A stretch of 64,000 nucleotides of DNA from Harmonia axyridis. Its lineage: Eukaryota > Arthropoda > Insecta > Coleoptera > Coccinellidae. The first letter of the stretch is position 1, and each line of letters begins with the position of its first letter. Of this stretch, positions 36,101-48,000 are shown piece after piece. The DNA is taken from contig NC_059501.1 of NCBI RefSeq assembly GCF_914767665.1, forward strand, positions 74,312,798-74,376,797, read 5' to 3'. The notes beneath the pieces are model-generated. The model did not search any database, was not told the origin of the DNA, and was given only the letters and a program-made list of their open reading frames with translations. The translations under genes and the position numbers were made by a program.

Positions 36101-39100
36101 TCAGCGAAGTTATGCTGAAAACTTCACTACTCAACCATAATATACATTAGTCACATAATATTTAAACACATTCGGCAGATTTACTCATAAAACAAATAGA
36201 TATTTTACTCAATTACATATTAAAATAAGTAAATACTCCTAGATAAATAAAAGAGTACATTCTTCTTAAAAAAATAACCACAAAAAATTACTTCTACTTG
36301 TGAGGATTACTTTAACATACTCAAAATAATACAACTTACTATGTTTGAAATATTCAATTGACTCATTCTTCACTGATAGAAAATCATTCATTTTAAAATT
36401 ATTGTTATTGTTTTATTTTCAACATCCTTTATCTATTTAACGACTTTAGTAAAAACTGCAATAGTAACGTCGACTTTAATAATGTTGCTGGAAGCAAAAT
36501 GCTGTAGATTAATCGATATTCTACCAACGCCTTGAGAAAATCAACTCGTAGCATTAGTGTTAAAAATTTTCGCATTACCCTCGTACATATTGAACAGGTT
36601 ATTGATCTTGAAAGTCACGATCCGGTTGGACGTGGCGGGAAATTCTTTCTTTAAGCTTTCAAATCGTACAGCAAAACTGATAGTGTGTGGTCCCCCATAA
36701 TACAATAATACATAATTCACGCCGATTATTACCTTTCACTTGAAGATTTGGAAACCACGATGGCGTATAGTTCTATCGACGTAATCGAATCAGTTCGCCT
36801 TGCGGACTTATTTGAGATTGTACCTCATTGTTTCAGATAAAGCAAAAATAGGAGCTGAAGTTCAAATTTTGCTCAAACTGAAGGAGCAGTTCAAATCTTT
36901 GAGCGGAAAAGATTGGAAACCAGATATGACACCAACATCTGATCAAAAAACACAAAAATCTGTTAACAATAGCGGAGACGCAACCAATGCTGCCGATTTA
37001 ACTTTGAAAATAAATGAACAAGGAAATAAAGTGAGAGATTTGAAAACAAAAAAAGCCAGCAAGGTAATTTTTTAAAGAATTTTCACGTTTTTTTTTTCGA
37101 TAACTAATGTATCAAATGAATTTTCAGGAAGAAGTAGATAAAGAAGTTAAAATTCTTCTTGACTTAAAAGCGGATTATAAGAAAGTCACTGGTACAGATT
37201 TTCCTGTAGGAGGAAGAACAAATGATAAATCAGCCAATAAAAGTAATGCTAATAAAGAAGCCAAGCCTAAAGATAAAAAAGAAGCAAAACCAAAAAATGA
37301 AGCAAAACCAAAGCAGGAACCACAAAACGTAAGCATAGTTTAAAATTCTTCAGAAAATTTTATTTTATTCCTCTACTTCTAGAATGAAGACAGGAATGTA
37401 AAAAAACAAACTAGATTAGGTCTAGAAGCTAAAAAAGAAGAGGACTTGCCAAATTGGTATTCTCAAGTATTGACCAAGAGTGAAATGATTGAGTATTATG
37501 ATGTTTCCGGATGTTATATATACAGGCCTTGGTCTTATATGATTTGGGAAAATATCAAGGATTGGTTGGATAAAGAAATTAAGAAGTTAGGGGTTGAAAA
37601 TTGCTATTTCCCTATTTTCGTCTCCAAAGCCATGTTGGAAAAGGAAAAAACTCATATTGCAGATTTCTCACCAGAGGTAAGAAATTTACTAGAAGGTAAA
37701 CAACTCTCAATCATAGTTCGAACAAGTGGAGCTGTTTTTCTTCAACGACATTATAATTGTGTTTCGCGTCCGAATCTACTGAAAGTAGTGCAAGTTTTGT
37801 GAAATTGAAAAAGATAATAAAATAATAATAATAAAAAAGATCATTTCTGATTTTAAATTTAATATTATCAAAAAAGCCATTCTGAACAACTTTGGTTTCA
37901 TGTCTGTCTGTGTGTCTGCAAATCCTTGTAAGAGCCTTAACTTCTACAATTCTCAATTCTCTCAATTTTCAATTCAATAAGGGTATCTTGTTAGGGGCAT
38001 AGATGTTTCTACAGGAATTTTAGCTATAGGATGTGCGTTGAGCAAATGCTATTGTGAACTTCCCAGGATCTCCATATCCGACATTTTACTAATCCCGTTT
38101 TGTTAAAATTTGATTGAATCGTAAATGGCTCCATAAGAATGCTCTTTCTGATATACAGAGTGCATTATGCTTGCGCAAACTGCGGTTCCCATTTTGATGA
38201 ATTTTGTCTAAAATCGTTATAATTTTCAAGAATTCGGAATTGTTGTAAATTGAGCCAATATCAAACCACAGTAAATAAATTTAACTTCATTGAATTGTTC
38301 TTGTATCCTTCCGACAATTATTATAAGCCTGGACCATCATTTTCGATGAAATAAAAACTTTCAACCATTCCACTTTAGGTCGCTTGGGTAACAAAGTCTG
38401 GAGATTCAGATATGAGTGAACCAATAGCTGTGAGACCAACTTCTGAAACGGTCATGTACCCAGCCTACGCAAAATGGATCCAATCTTACAGAGATCTTCC
38501 GATCAAATTAAACCAATGGAACAATGTAGTGGTATGTTTCATAAATATATCCCATATGTTGTTTTTTCTTCATAATTTATGTTGCAGAGGTGGGAATTCA
38601 AACATCCACAACCTTTCTTGAGAACAAGAGAATTTTTGTGGCAAGAAGGCCATACAGCCTATGCTACGGTCGAAGAAGCCAAGGAGGAAGTCACTGTTAT
38701 TTTAGGTTATTAATTTTCTTATTCTCACACCCCATTCTAATATTTCCTTTGAATATGCATTAGTTGCTTAGATTGGCCTATTTTAGCTGATAACTCATTC
38801 AATTTTCTCAGATCTCTACGCCAAAGTGTACACAGACCTCCTTGCTGTGCCAGTGATCAAAGGAAGGAAAACTGAAAAAGAAAAATTTGCTGGTGGAGAC
38901 TACACCTATACAGTTGAAGCTTACATATCTGCTAGTGGACGCGCTATCCAAGGTGCCACTTCCCATCATCTCGGACAGAATTTCTCTAAAATGTTCGATC
39001 TTACATATGAAGATCCTGAAACGCAAGAAAAGAAATACGTTTACCAGAATTCATGGGGTATAACTACTAGAACTATTGGTGAGTGGTTTTTTAGCGAATT

Positions 39101-42100
39101 CCAAGATTTTCTAGATTGTCAGGTTTTTTTTTTTACAAGTCAGGATAGATCAGGATATGAGGTTTTTTTTAAAGTATGATAAGATAGATCAGGATAAGAT
39201 TCAATATATCCTCATGGGATAGCTCCATGATGGCAAATGAGATAAATCAAGATTTGGAAAGCACTTGACACATTTCAACCAGCTTTACTCTATAAATTGG
39301 GTGTCTCATTAAAAAGTGTCCACCCTCAATAACCCAACAACGAATCAGAAGTTGTGAAAACTCTCAGACAGATTGATTTTTGATGACAGAGGAACACGAT
39401 CTGGGATACAAAGCTTGTCTCTACTAGCAACCCACTGGAGAGGGTTGCAACCCCATCAGGAATTTGAAAAGGGAAAGTGGGTAGTTTTGTAGCACAAATG
39501 TATGCTTGGATTCAAATCTGTATGAACCTGCAGTTTGTGTTCTATAAAATAAATATTCACAATGTGCAGGGTGTTTTTTATGGAATGGACTAGTTTTCAT
39601 TTTTTTGTTAAGGATTAATTCTGAAAATTTAAGTAAAATAAAACAAAAATGTGGAAGAATCATTGAAATATCTCTAGAAATGAAAAAGTTATGGGACTTT
39701 GAAGTTGCGCTTGGAAGAATAATTTCATAGTACGCAGCGTCTAGTGTGTGACGTCACGCCACTTACACGAAGCGACTGGTATTCGCAGAGTGCTTACGAA
39801 TTCATTGGTGTACAATCACTTGTGCCGTTCGTGTCGTGTTTTGTTCGTTACACGATGGCTGAAATTAAAAAAAATCCTAGAAATATTGTATTGTGCCTAT
39901 GTGTGCAAGCACGACAATTAAAAACCCCAATAAATTGTTTTTTCATGTACCAAATGACATGAATCAAAGGCAGAAGTGGTGCAAATTAATGAGGCGTGAC
40001 TTTTTTAAATAAATCATCGTTATAAGTTGAACCATGATGAAGCAAACTCCAAAGTAGATACTTACTTGAAAAGTTTAACTCCTTTTATTTCAGCACTGAC
40101 ATAAGATGGATTTGAAGAAAAAAACTCCATCACTGCGAATATATCTATTTTTGGCAAATTGTCACTTTGTCCTTTCACGAAGCCTTCTTCCATTATGGTG
40201 ACATAAAAACAAAACTCGAGTTAAAACTACACTGTACAACTACAAACGGCGCGAGAGCCTTGGCGCGGCTAAGTATTTAAACGTAATTTATGGTGTAGCG
40301 ATCACAGGCAAGTGGCGTGACGTCACAGACGAGTCGGAGACCAAAGACGTTCCGCGCTAAAATACGTAAATTTAATCTATTTCTCAGTCATTTATTGATG
40401 GATTTTCAAAATTTTTTTCACTGATTTATCAGTTTTGCTCTATATTTTAACTATATCGTGTCAAATATAGTATTATCAATATCACTAAACTAGTCCATTA
40501 TGGTACCGATAAAACTAAATGAAACAGAGATGTTCTAATTGATCATATAATTTTTATTGAAAGAAAAATAATTTTAACAAACGGTATTAGTAAAAATTTA
40601 CTCGCCATTAGATTCACAGGTCTACCGAGATAAATCTCGGTATTAGCTGAAGAAATGTGGACGGGGCATCATACATTACAACCTATGATGCACCAGGAAA
40701 GATAAAAACCTTAGCAAAAACTCTGTCTCCCCATATAGGAGAAGTGATTGGTTTTTGCTCTATGTTTACCATCTACTGCAATCATGTAGATTCAAAAAGG
40801 TTTAAACCAATCTACTAGTTTGCCACGAGAAAGAGAGTGTTATGTTCTGTGGGGGTGTAACTTTATACAATATGTTTTCAGAAATAATTAACAAGTTTCA
40901 ATTTTAAGTAATGAAAATGAATGTTGAGCTCTAACAATGTTTTTCTTTTAGGTGTCATGATCATGATCCACTCAGACAATCAGGGTCTTGTTCTTCCTCC
41001 AAATGCTGCCAGTGTACAGGCTGTGATCGTACCTTGCGGAATAACTACCAGTTTATCTGAAGAAGGACGTGCAAACCTTCAGTCCTCTTGCATATCTTTA
41101 GAAACGGAATTAAAATCTGCCGATGTCAGAGTTAAAGGCGATTATCGAGACAACTATTCGCCTGGTTGGAAATTCAATCATTGGGAATTGAAGGTAATAT
41201 GGTTAAGTAAAAATGTCTAACCTCAATATATCCTATCTTGGTTTCTATAGGGAGTACCAATCAGAATTGAACTTGGTCCTAAAGATATCGAGAAGAAACA
41301 ATTGGTGGCCGTACGAAGGGATACAGGTGAAAAATTAACAATTCCTCTGAAGAACGCCGTTGATGAAATCAAAAAACTGTTGAAAGACATACATGAAAAT
41401 CTTTACAAAAAGTGAGTAGAAACAAGCAGCAAAATGAATTTTTCTTGACGTTTCTTTTTAGGGCAAATGAAGATATGAAAAACCATGTGGTTATCTTTAA
41501 GAATTGGTCCGATTTTGTGCCGAATTTGGAAAAGAAAAACCTGAACTTAGTTCCTTTCTGTGGAAATGAAGACTGCGAGGACAAGATCAAAGCTGATAGC
41601 ACAAGGTGAATAATCTGTTGAATAATTTACCCATTTAAAATACAGGATGGGAGTATTCTAAAGCATTGTAAATCCAGATAATGCTTCGTTTCCATTTAGA
41701 AAGTCCTCTTATAGGCTTCTGCTTATAGACAGGTTAAATATTCAAAAGATGCTTCAGATCTAGTTAAAAGAAAATTTTAAAAACTCCTATTATCACGTAA
41801 TGAGGTACTTGTGTCATTCCCATTTTCGTTTAGTGTTTTGCTGTGAATTTTCTACAATAAGTATATGTTGAATATTTTTAGTCTGAACAGATTCATTTCA
41901 TTCAGAAAGCTCATTTAAAACTTATTGAATTTAACTCAATATTGAATTCTAACCTCAAACAAAGTGATCCCTACAATGAACTACTATTAAATACATAATA
42001 AGTAATATCGATAAAAGAATTGAAACACTTGGCTATAGGTTTCACAATTTTGTAATGCAAGCATTTCATGACTTGCAATAAATTACACGAAAATAATGAG

Positions 42101-43914
42101 TAGGTTTATTATTTACATCAAAATTATCTTAACAAAAAGGTTGAATCAGTAATGACAACAAACTCTTTTTTATTTGGTACTGAGTTTTTTGTGTTGAGTA
42201 AATTGGATTTTGGCAGCTTCTTTCAATAAAATTTTTTTAGAAATATTTAAGCTAATTGAAAATGTTTATTCGAATAAAAATCCTCGTATGCGATATGACC
42301 TTCAATGCGTTAAAAATGTTTAAATATCGTCGGCAATAGTCAAAGATTCCCGAATACGTTGCGCTAAGTAATAAACTACACGTTTTATCACTTGGTAGAC
42401 ATTTGGATCATTCAGTCACCGGGAAAAATTCATTACTCAGCTGAATATGCGTCTTAGGGAAATCACTCTGATGTCTGAGATTTATGTCATTCATGAAAAT
42501 AATTTTTCTATTCCATTCACACCAATAATTAGGGAATACTTGAGTTTCTATTCCAAATTTATTTAAACTGGAGTTGAAGTTTCATAAATTGTAAATAATA
42601 TGCATTTGGCATGTCAGAGTGATCTCAACAAAATAATACATTTTCTGATTTGAAGTCAGAAAAGTACGAAGCCATTATTGAATTATTAGAAACCTTTATT
42701 TCTATAAAATAAAAAGGGATAGGTCTCATACATTTCAGTTCGAGTGTTCCAATGAAAGTAATTTCATCTTCGAACTATCCATTATTTCCGAAAATAAAAA
42801 TGCGTCCTGAAGCCAAAAAGTCATTTGTTTGGAAATAATTCAGCAAAGCTGATAATCAAATGGCTGTGTGTCTATTTTGTGAAAAAATTTCCAAATATAC
42901 TGGAGGAACAATCTTCATTTTTCCGTTTCAGTTTCTATCATTCAACGCCAATAAATTCAAATATACATCTCAGTTTTCAGTAAGGTGCTGCGAAATATTC
43001 CCAAAAAAAAAGATCACCCACACACATATTCTTCGCTGATCAATTCCAAGTTATTTTGTTATTTGTTATTCCTAAATCCTAATTCTTTCTTATCCCGATT
43101 TAATTTACGAGCACGAGAATCGGAAAGGTACACGAGGATTCCTTGTCGAGTACGAGTAGATACAGCATATGAATAACGAAATCAAACGAAGACTTTCGAG
43201 ATGCGAGTCTCCGCACTGAAGATAGAGTGCCGAGTATTTAGCGATGCGAACATTTCGATGCTGGGATGTTACCGAGCATTTTAAAAATCGGTTAACCGAG
43301 TATTTCTATCCGAGGATGCCCATCACTATTTTCAAGTGCTCAACACACTTCGCTGAATAATTTAACAGAAAAACTTTTCAAAAAGTTTGCACTCTATTAC
43401 TTTTTACTCAAAACAGTTCAGAAACACAATTAGTGAAGAAATAGGTATATTCAGCAGTGGTCTAACTTAATTATGGGGTTTTTTGTTGAATTGTGTATTT
43501 TAACTGATTTTGCATTTTGGCTGTTTTATTTCATTGTAAAGATTTAGATATCTTTTGCAGAAGTGGAATTAAGAACGATTAAAATGCTTCAAGGCGCTAG
43601 TCTTTCCTTCGTTTGAAGAATTTTTATATAGTTATTTGATTTAGGTCTAGGTAGATAGTTCCTCATTAGTGTGAGGTCAAAACCTTAGATCTTGAAGTTT
43701 GAACCTCTTTTTTTTATTGTATTTCAGGAATAATGAGAATTATTATTGTTTCAGGGATGATGCAACTGCAGATACTGCGGCACCTTCAAGTGGAGCTAAA
43801 TCGCTATGTATTCCTCTAGAGCAACCCGCTTCAATAGAAAATTCTGATAAATGTATCCACCCCAGTTGTAACAGGAAACCTCAATTCTACACATTGTTTG
43901 GTCGTAGTTATTGA
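30118..43914 (+). CDS. EPRS1: Bifunctional glutamate/proline-tRNA ligase
   Basis: Exons: 30118-30160, 30214-30555, 30647-30920, 31033-31352, 31411-31582, 31752-31985, 33301-33445, 33716-33963, 34023-34227, 34282-34503, 34586-35810, 36837-37063, 37128-37328, 37383-37676, 38379-38531, 38588-38705, 38812-39078, 40952-41193, 41251-41411, 41462-41605, 43755-43914. All phases fit and give 1798 aa. The enzyme charges tRNA-Glu and tRNA-Pro and belongs to the cytoplasmic multi-synthetase complex. Order: a GST-like N-domain; a class I GluRS with HIGH (223-226) and LSKRK (445-449); seven WHEP tRNA-binding domains (units start at 760, 833, 906, 979, 1052, 1125 and about 1205); then a class II ProRS with motif 2 RTREFLWQEGH (1447-1456) and motif 3 TTRTIG (1559-1564). 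A C-terminal cysteine-bearing zinc domain ends FYTLFGRSY. All catalytic signatures are intact. Exon 16 uses a weak GTTATT donor. AATAAA at 43938-43943 is the likely poly(A) signal. Confidence 0.98.
32640..33250 (+). pseudogene. LINE 3' end in EPRS intron 6
   Basis: A frame at 32787-33002 reads KARFVYRRDVHRVALRHGQG, then LPRFGSAMFQRSFTFNAVKL. This matches the extreme C-terminus of jockey/CR1-type ORF2 proteins. About 240 bp later the segment ends with AATAAAGACACTATTATTAT, the usual terminal microsatellite of these elements, immediately before the acceptor of exon 7. It is a 5'-truncated insertion in sense orientation with the host gene. Confidence 0.7.
34658..35752 (+). repeat. EPRS1: Five tandem 219-bp coding repeats (WHEP domains) inside EPRS exon 11
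   Basis: Units begin at 34658, 34877, 35096, 35315 and 35534, each exactly 219 bp (73 codons). A sixth, more divergent unit starts at 35753 and is split by intron 11. The core reads KQGNIVRDLKAKKA and VKVLLSLKAEYKQVTGS, with linker WKPGCTPPKSADV. Units 2 and 4 share the nucleotide variants AAATCTGATATAGATGGAGC and TTTTGCTTTCACTGAAGGC. Units 3 and 5 share AAATCAGATATAGATGAAGC and TTTTACTTTCTCTGAAAGC. The array therefore grew by duplicating a two-unit (438-bp) block. Confidence 0.95.
35811..36836 (+). promoter_or_regulatory. EPRS intron 11, with a CpG-richer 3' part that may hold an internal promoter
   Basis: The first 600 bp are plain AT-rich intron. From about 36560 to 36836 composition shifts, with CpG-containing phrases such as CACGATCCGGTTGGACGTGG and CGACGTAATCGAATCAGTTCGCC. 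An ATG at 36760 opens a short frame. Exon 12 starts immediately afterwards. An internal start here would give a transcript lacking the GluRS half. This is inference; no promoter motif is decisive. Confidence 0.3.
37850..38350. repeat. Dispersed degenerate repeat in EPRS intron 14
   Basis: Contains GTCTGTCTGTGTGTC followed by GCAAATCCTT, then 'aaaatttgattgaatcgtaaatgg' and 'ccattttgatgaattttg' phrases. These recur in the same general order at 2120-2300 and in part at 4430-4700. No coding capacity was seen. Confidence 0.4.
39565..40505 (+). mobile_element. Non-autonomous element carrying a broken THAP domain, in EPRS intron 17
   Basis: Outer flanks carry the inverted phrase GGAATGGACTAGTTT (39580s) and AAACTAGTCCATTA (40487-40500). 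Inside, GTGACGTCACGCCACTT (about 39748) is inverted to AAGTGGCGTGACGTCAC (about 40312). From 39855 a frame reads MAEIKKNPR. After a one-base deletion it continues KYCIVPMCASTTIKNPNKLF, then FHVPNDMNQRQKWCKLMRRD. This is the start of a C2CH THAP zinc finger (C-x2-4-C … W … H/C). THAP domains are the DNA-binding part of P-element-type and related transposases. The one-base frameshift kills the frame, and no catalytic domain follows. Confidence 0.55.
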
Positions 43915-43943
43915 GAGTTTTTCATTTGAAGAATTGAAATAAA

Positions 43944-45023
43944 AAGCCTTATTTTTAAAATTTTTGTTTATTTTCAATTGTGTTAGTTAATTAGAAAATC
44001 CCAATTTCCAGCTAATGAAAAGTTTGTACAAGTTGGCCATCAAGCAATTCTATGCCAAGTGGCATAGTAAAAAGGTCACTCGGTAAGTAATTGTTTATTT
44101 CAATAATTTTCAGTATATGTAGGGAGAGAAATTGCAACAAAGCTTCCACAAAAAATATATCTTTTTACTAGCAATTAACTCTTAACCTCTGGTAGTTCTC
44201 TTAGGAAAAAGAGAACATATAAATCATACTGTTTATTAATAGATTGAAATTTTTCTGAAAAATTCTTTCAAATCTTCTCTGCAAATAACCGAAATAATTC
44301 AAAACAAGTCAATGTTTCCCAAAAGATATTGTATATCTCAAATTTTTCAATATCTCATTCTAACGAACTTTTTATAGGTACATACAAAATTTCACTAAAT
44401 TCCGAGATAAAAATTTCACAATTCTTTTTAATAATATACCAACTATCTAATTCGCACGAAATTTTCTATCAATATCCATTTTGTAACTGACATTCTCGGC
44501 TCAAATGTCCAAAATTACAGATATTTCGGCGAAATGATAACAGGTTGTTTCGCTGGAACAAAAACAGAAGTATACACAAAATTATTGAAATAAATGAAAA
44601 TTTACTAGGTGTCCCTTTTCCTAGTGTATCATCTCCTTACAGTCTTTTCACAAGAGAGATAACTATAACTATCTCACTCAAAATAATCACTTGCATCACA
44701 GAACGGAATTGTTTGAATTACAAATTATTGATTTAATTCATTGAAACGCGAGGTATACTACAGAATAATACAAATTTCCTTGACATACAAGATTTTTTAT
44801 CCAAAGCTAGTTAATTATATTCATTATAGTATTGATTGAAAACTGCTTCAGTTGTGTAATTTTTATTAGTAAGATAGGTGGAATAATTTAATTGCTTCAG
44901 CCATTAGAAATTTTCAATTCAAAAGCAATAACAAAATCAACCTAATAAAATAAATATATGGAAAATATTAAACTTAGGAATCATAATAGATAAAAGAAAA
45001 TAAGGAATTCTTCTGTAGTTTGA
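43944..45023. other. Convergent intergenic interval between EPRS and SIRT2
   Basis: No gene. A minus-strand AATAAA at 44862-44867 is a plausible poly(A) signal for SIRT2, about 160 bp after its stop codon. The remainder is AT-rich without recognised features. Confidence 0.4.
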
Positions 45024-48000
45024 TCAAAAGACTCCTGAAAACTCAGTTGAGGTTTCATTTTCTGGGACGCTGTGATCTCCATCATCAATTCGGCGATATT
45101 CTTTTTTAATCATGTCACTCAACTCCCCCTGTAATAAACGATATATTAAATAAATATCAACCCAAAAATTAAAACAATAGTAGATTCATTTTAGGAATGG
45201 CATGTGAAAAGGCACAAAAAACTGGCCAATTGATAAATTTTGGAAATCATTTGATTGTCTGGCAGACATTTTCCTTGAACTATAATAATAATAATACTTT
45301 ACTTTATTCAAAATCATTTCCTACAGTGTGTTTAGCAAAGAGTTACATGAAATGAAACAGTGTCCAAAAAAAAAAAAAAAGATAGAAAAGTTGCTACAAG
45401 TTCCTCTCAATTTCTTTCATCGAATATGGTTCTAAATCCAGTAGTTCCTTATATATGTGCCTTTTAAAAATTAGAAAAAAATCAAAATCAAATCAAATAC
45501 ACACATAAAACATAAACAAATGAAAAATCTATGAGTTGCACCATTTGCCTAAACATAAATTACTTTATGATTTCTCTTGCACCATGTTTTAAATGACGTT
45601 TAATGTGGCCTAATCACCGATTACACTAAACAGGAAAATTTGGACGTTTATTTTCCCGATTAGATTAAACAGGGTTCTGCTCATAGACTTCATATCAATT
45701 TGATATTAGGTCTATGGTTCTAACCAACCCAAAACGTCGAAACATATGACTTATTACATATAAATAAAATAAAACGAATTAATTTCCACTATATTAATAT
45801 AGTGGAAATTAATTCGTTTTATTTTATTTATAATGAATTTCCGCCAAGTAAGGACCGAATCCATTAAATACTTATTACATAACCTGAACATTATTTCTTT
45901 ATGGACATAACCTGATGGTGTCACGTTGTATATTTCTGTGTTTGCTTATGTGACGAATTTCAGAATTGAAATATGGATTCAGATTCAGATCGTGACTTAT
46001 AATTCAATGACAATTTGTAATAATAATTTGTAATTTATGTTAACTTTGTCACGACAAGAACAGAGAACATTATACCATAGTATAAGGAAAGGATAGTAAG
46101 CCAGTGTAGTGCTACTCACGTTTTACTCGAATTTTACTGTCAAAAATTGGTCCGTAAAGTGGAGCCCTCTGAAAAAATCGGTGTCATTTTGAAGAACTAA
46201 AATATTTGAAATAGAGTGGTCAGAAGATTTCTATATTTTGATATTTTTTTCTGCTCTGTAATAAGCATTTACGCCAGTGGCGTATTTGTGATAACTTAAT
46301 AATAACATAAAAATTGTTGGCAATGTCATGCGACCCCTTTTCAACCACGCCACTGAATGAATTATCGTATTATTTCTGCGCCATCTATAGCTCATGATTC
46401 AGCGCTATCTATTATCGAGTTACTTCTCCAAATCCAACTACAGTAGCGACCCCTGGTGACCCCTTGCCGTCAAACGGCGGTTGGCTTACTATCCTTTCCT
46501 TATACTATGATTATACTAGAAAATTGATAGTCCTGATTTTTCTATGATCACCGTCCATATTTTGAAATATTGCCAAACATATCTCCTGTTTAGCTAAACA
46601 TCGATTATTATCAATTGGTGCAATCGGTAGAAATAATAATCATCGATTAGTACTAAACATTGATTACGTAAACAGCGTTTATTTTTTGAATGGTGCAATT
46701 GACCCTAAACATTATTTCTCCATGGACATAATCTGATTGTGTCACATTGTGTGTTCCTTGTTTGGTTTTGTGAGGAATTTCAAAATTGAAATATGGATTC
46801 AGATTCAGATTGTAAATTATCATTCAATGACGATTTATAATAAATTATAATTTATGTTAACTTTGTCAGCACAAGAACAGAGAACATTATACTAAAAAAA
46901 TGAAATTCCTGATTTCTCTATGATCACTGTCGATATTTTGAAATTTTGCCAAACATATCTCCTGTTTAGCTAAACATCGATTACTGTTGAAACTCTCAAT
47001 ATGCACAGATTACCGAATCAACCAAATAATTGGAGAACGTATAATAATTCTACTTAATGAACAAACATTTTTTGATTACTTACAGCCCAACCTAATTTTT
47101 CAGCTAGTAACTGACATCCGTCATCACAATCTCCCAACCAGAAGACATCTCTTTTTGTTTTTGTATTTTCGAAATCCAAACCTCCTCTTACACCCATCAG
47201 TGCCATTAGGCCTGATCGCTGACCTGCCTTTTCTCTATTGATGAGTAGCCTTGGACAATCTCTAGGCACTCTGAAATAATAACAGATCGATTTTTATCAT
47301 GTCGGTCTAAAAGCCTTTGTCCGGTGTATTCCCATCACCTTTTACCTTTTTACTAAATATAACTGACAACATGAATTTAGATACAAAAAAAAAAAATTAC
47401 CATAACATCGACTTCAGCTGGCAGCTAAAGATTTTATGCTATATATACTCAAATAAATTTTATTTCTTCAAATAGTTACAAAAAAAATGTAGGAACTTAC
47501 CGATCAACTAATGAAGCAAATGGTTGAACTGCCAACGAAGAACCCATAATAATAAGAAGATCGCATTTTGGAAAATCTGAGAAGAGCATCTTGTGGAATC
47601 TGCCTGGAAGATTTTCCCCAAAGAAAACAATGTCTGGTTTCACAACACCACTGCAAGCTTCACACTGTGGTACTTCATCTCGAAAAATTATTTCTGGAAG
47701 TAAATTTTCAATATCAAAGTTGATTATTTGCAATCAATTTGAAAATTTTCTGCACTTCTGAATTGTTGTCAATGTATTGTTTTGCATTGATGCTGATAAG
47801 ATTGTGAACAGTTTATTATTCTAATAAGGTACCTTTCATCCATTCCTGGGGATATTCCTTCTGACATTTCAAACAGTGACCTGTGTGAAATGTTCCATGA
47901 GCTTCAACAATCTTATCTCCAGGTATTCCAGCAACTCGTTCCAATGTATCTATATTTTGAGTATAATGCCTCAGAAGAATACCTTTGTCATTCAATAATT

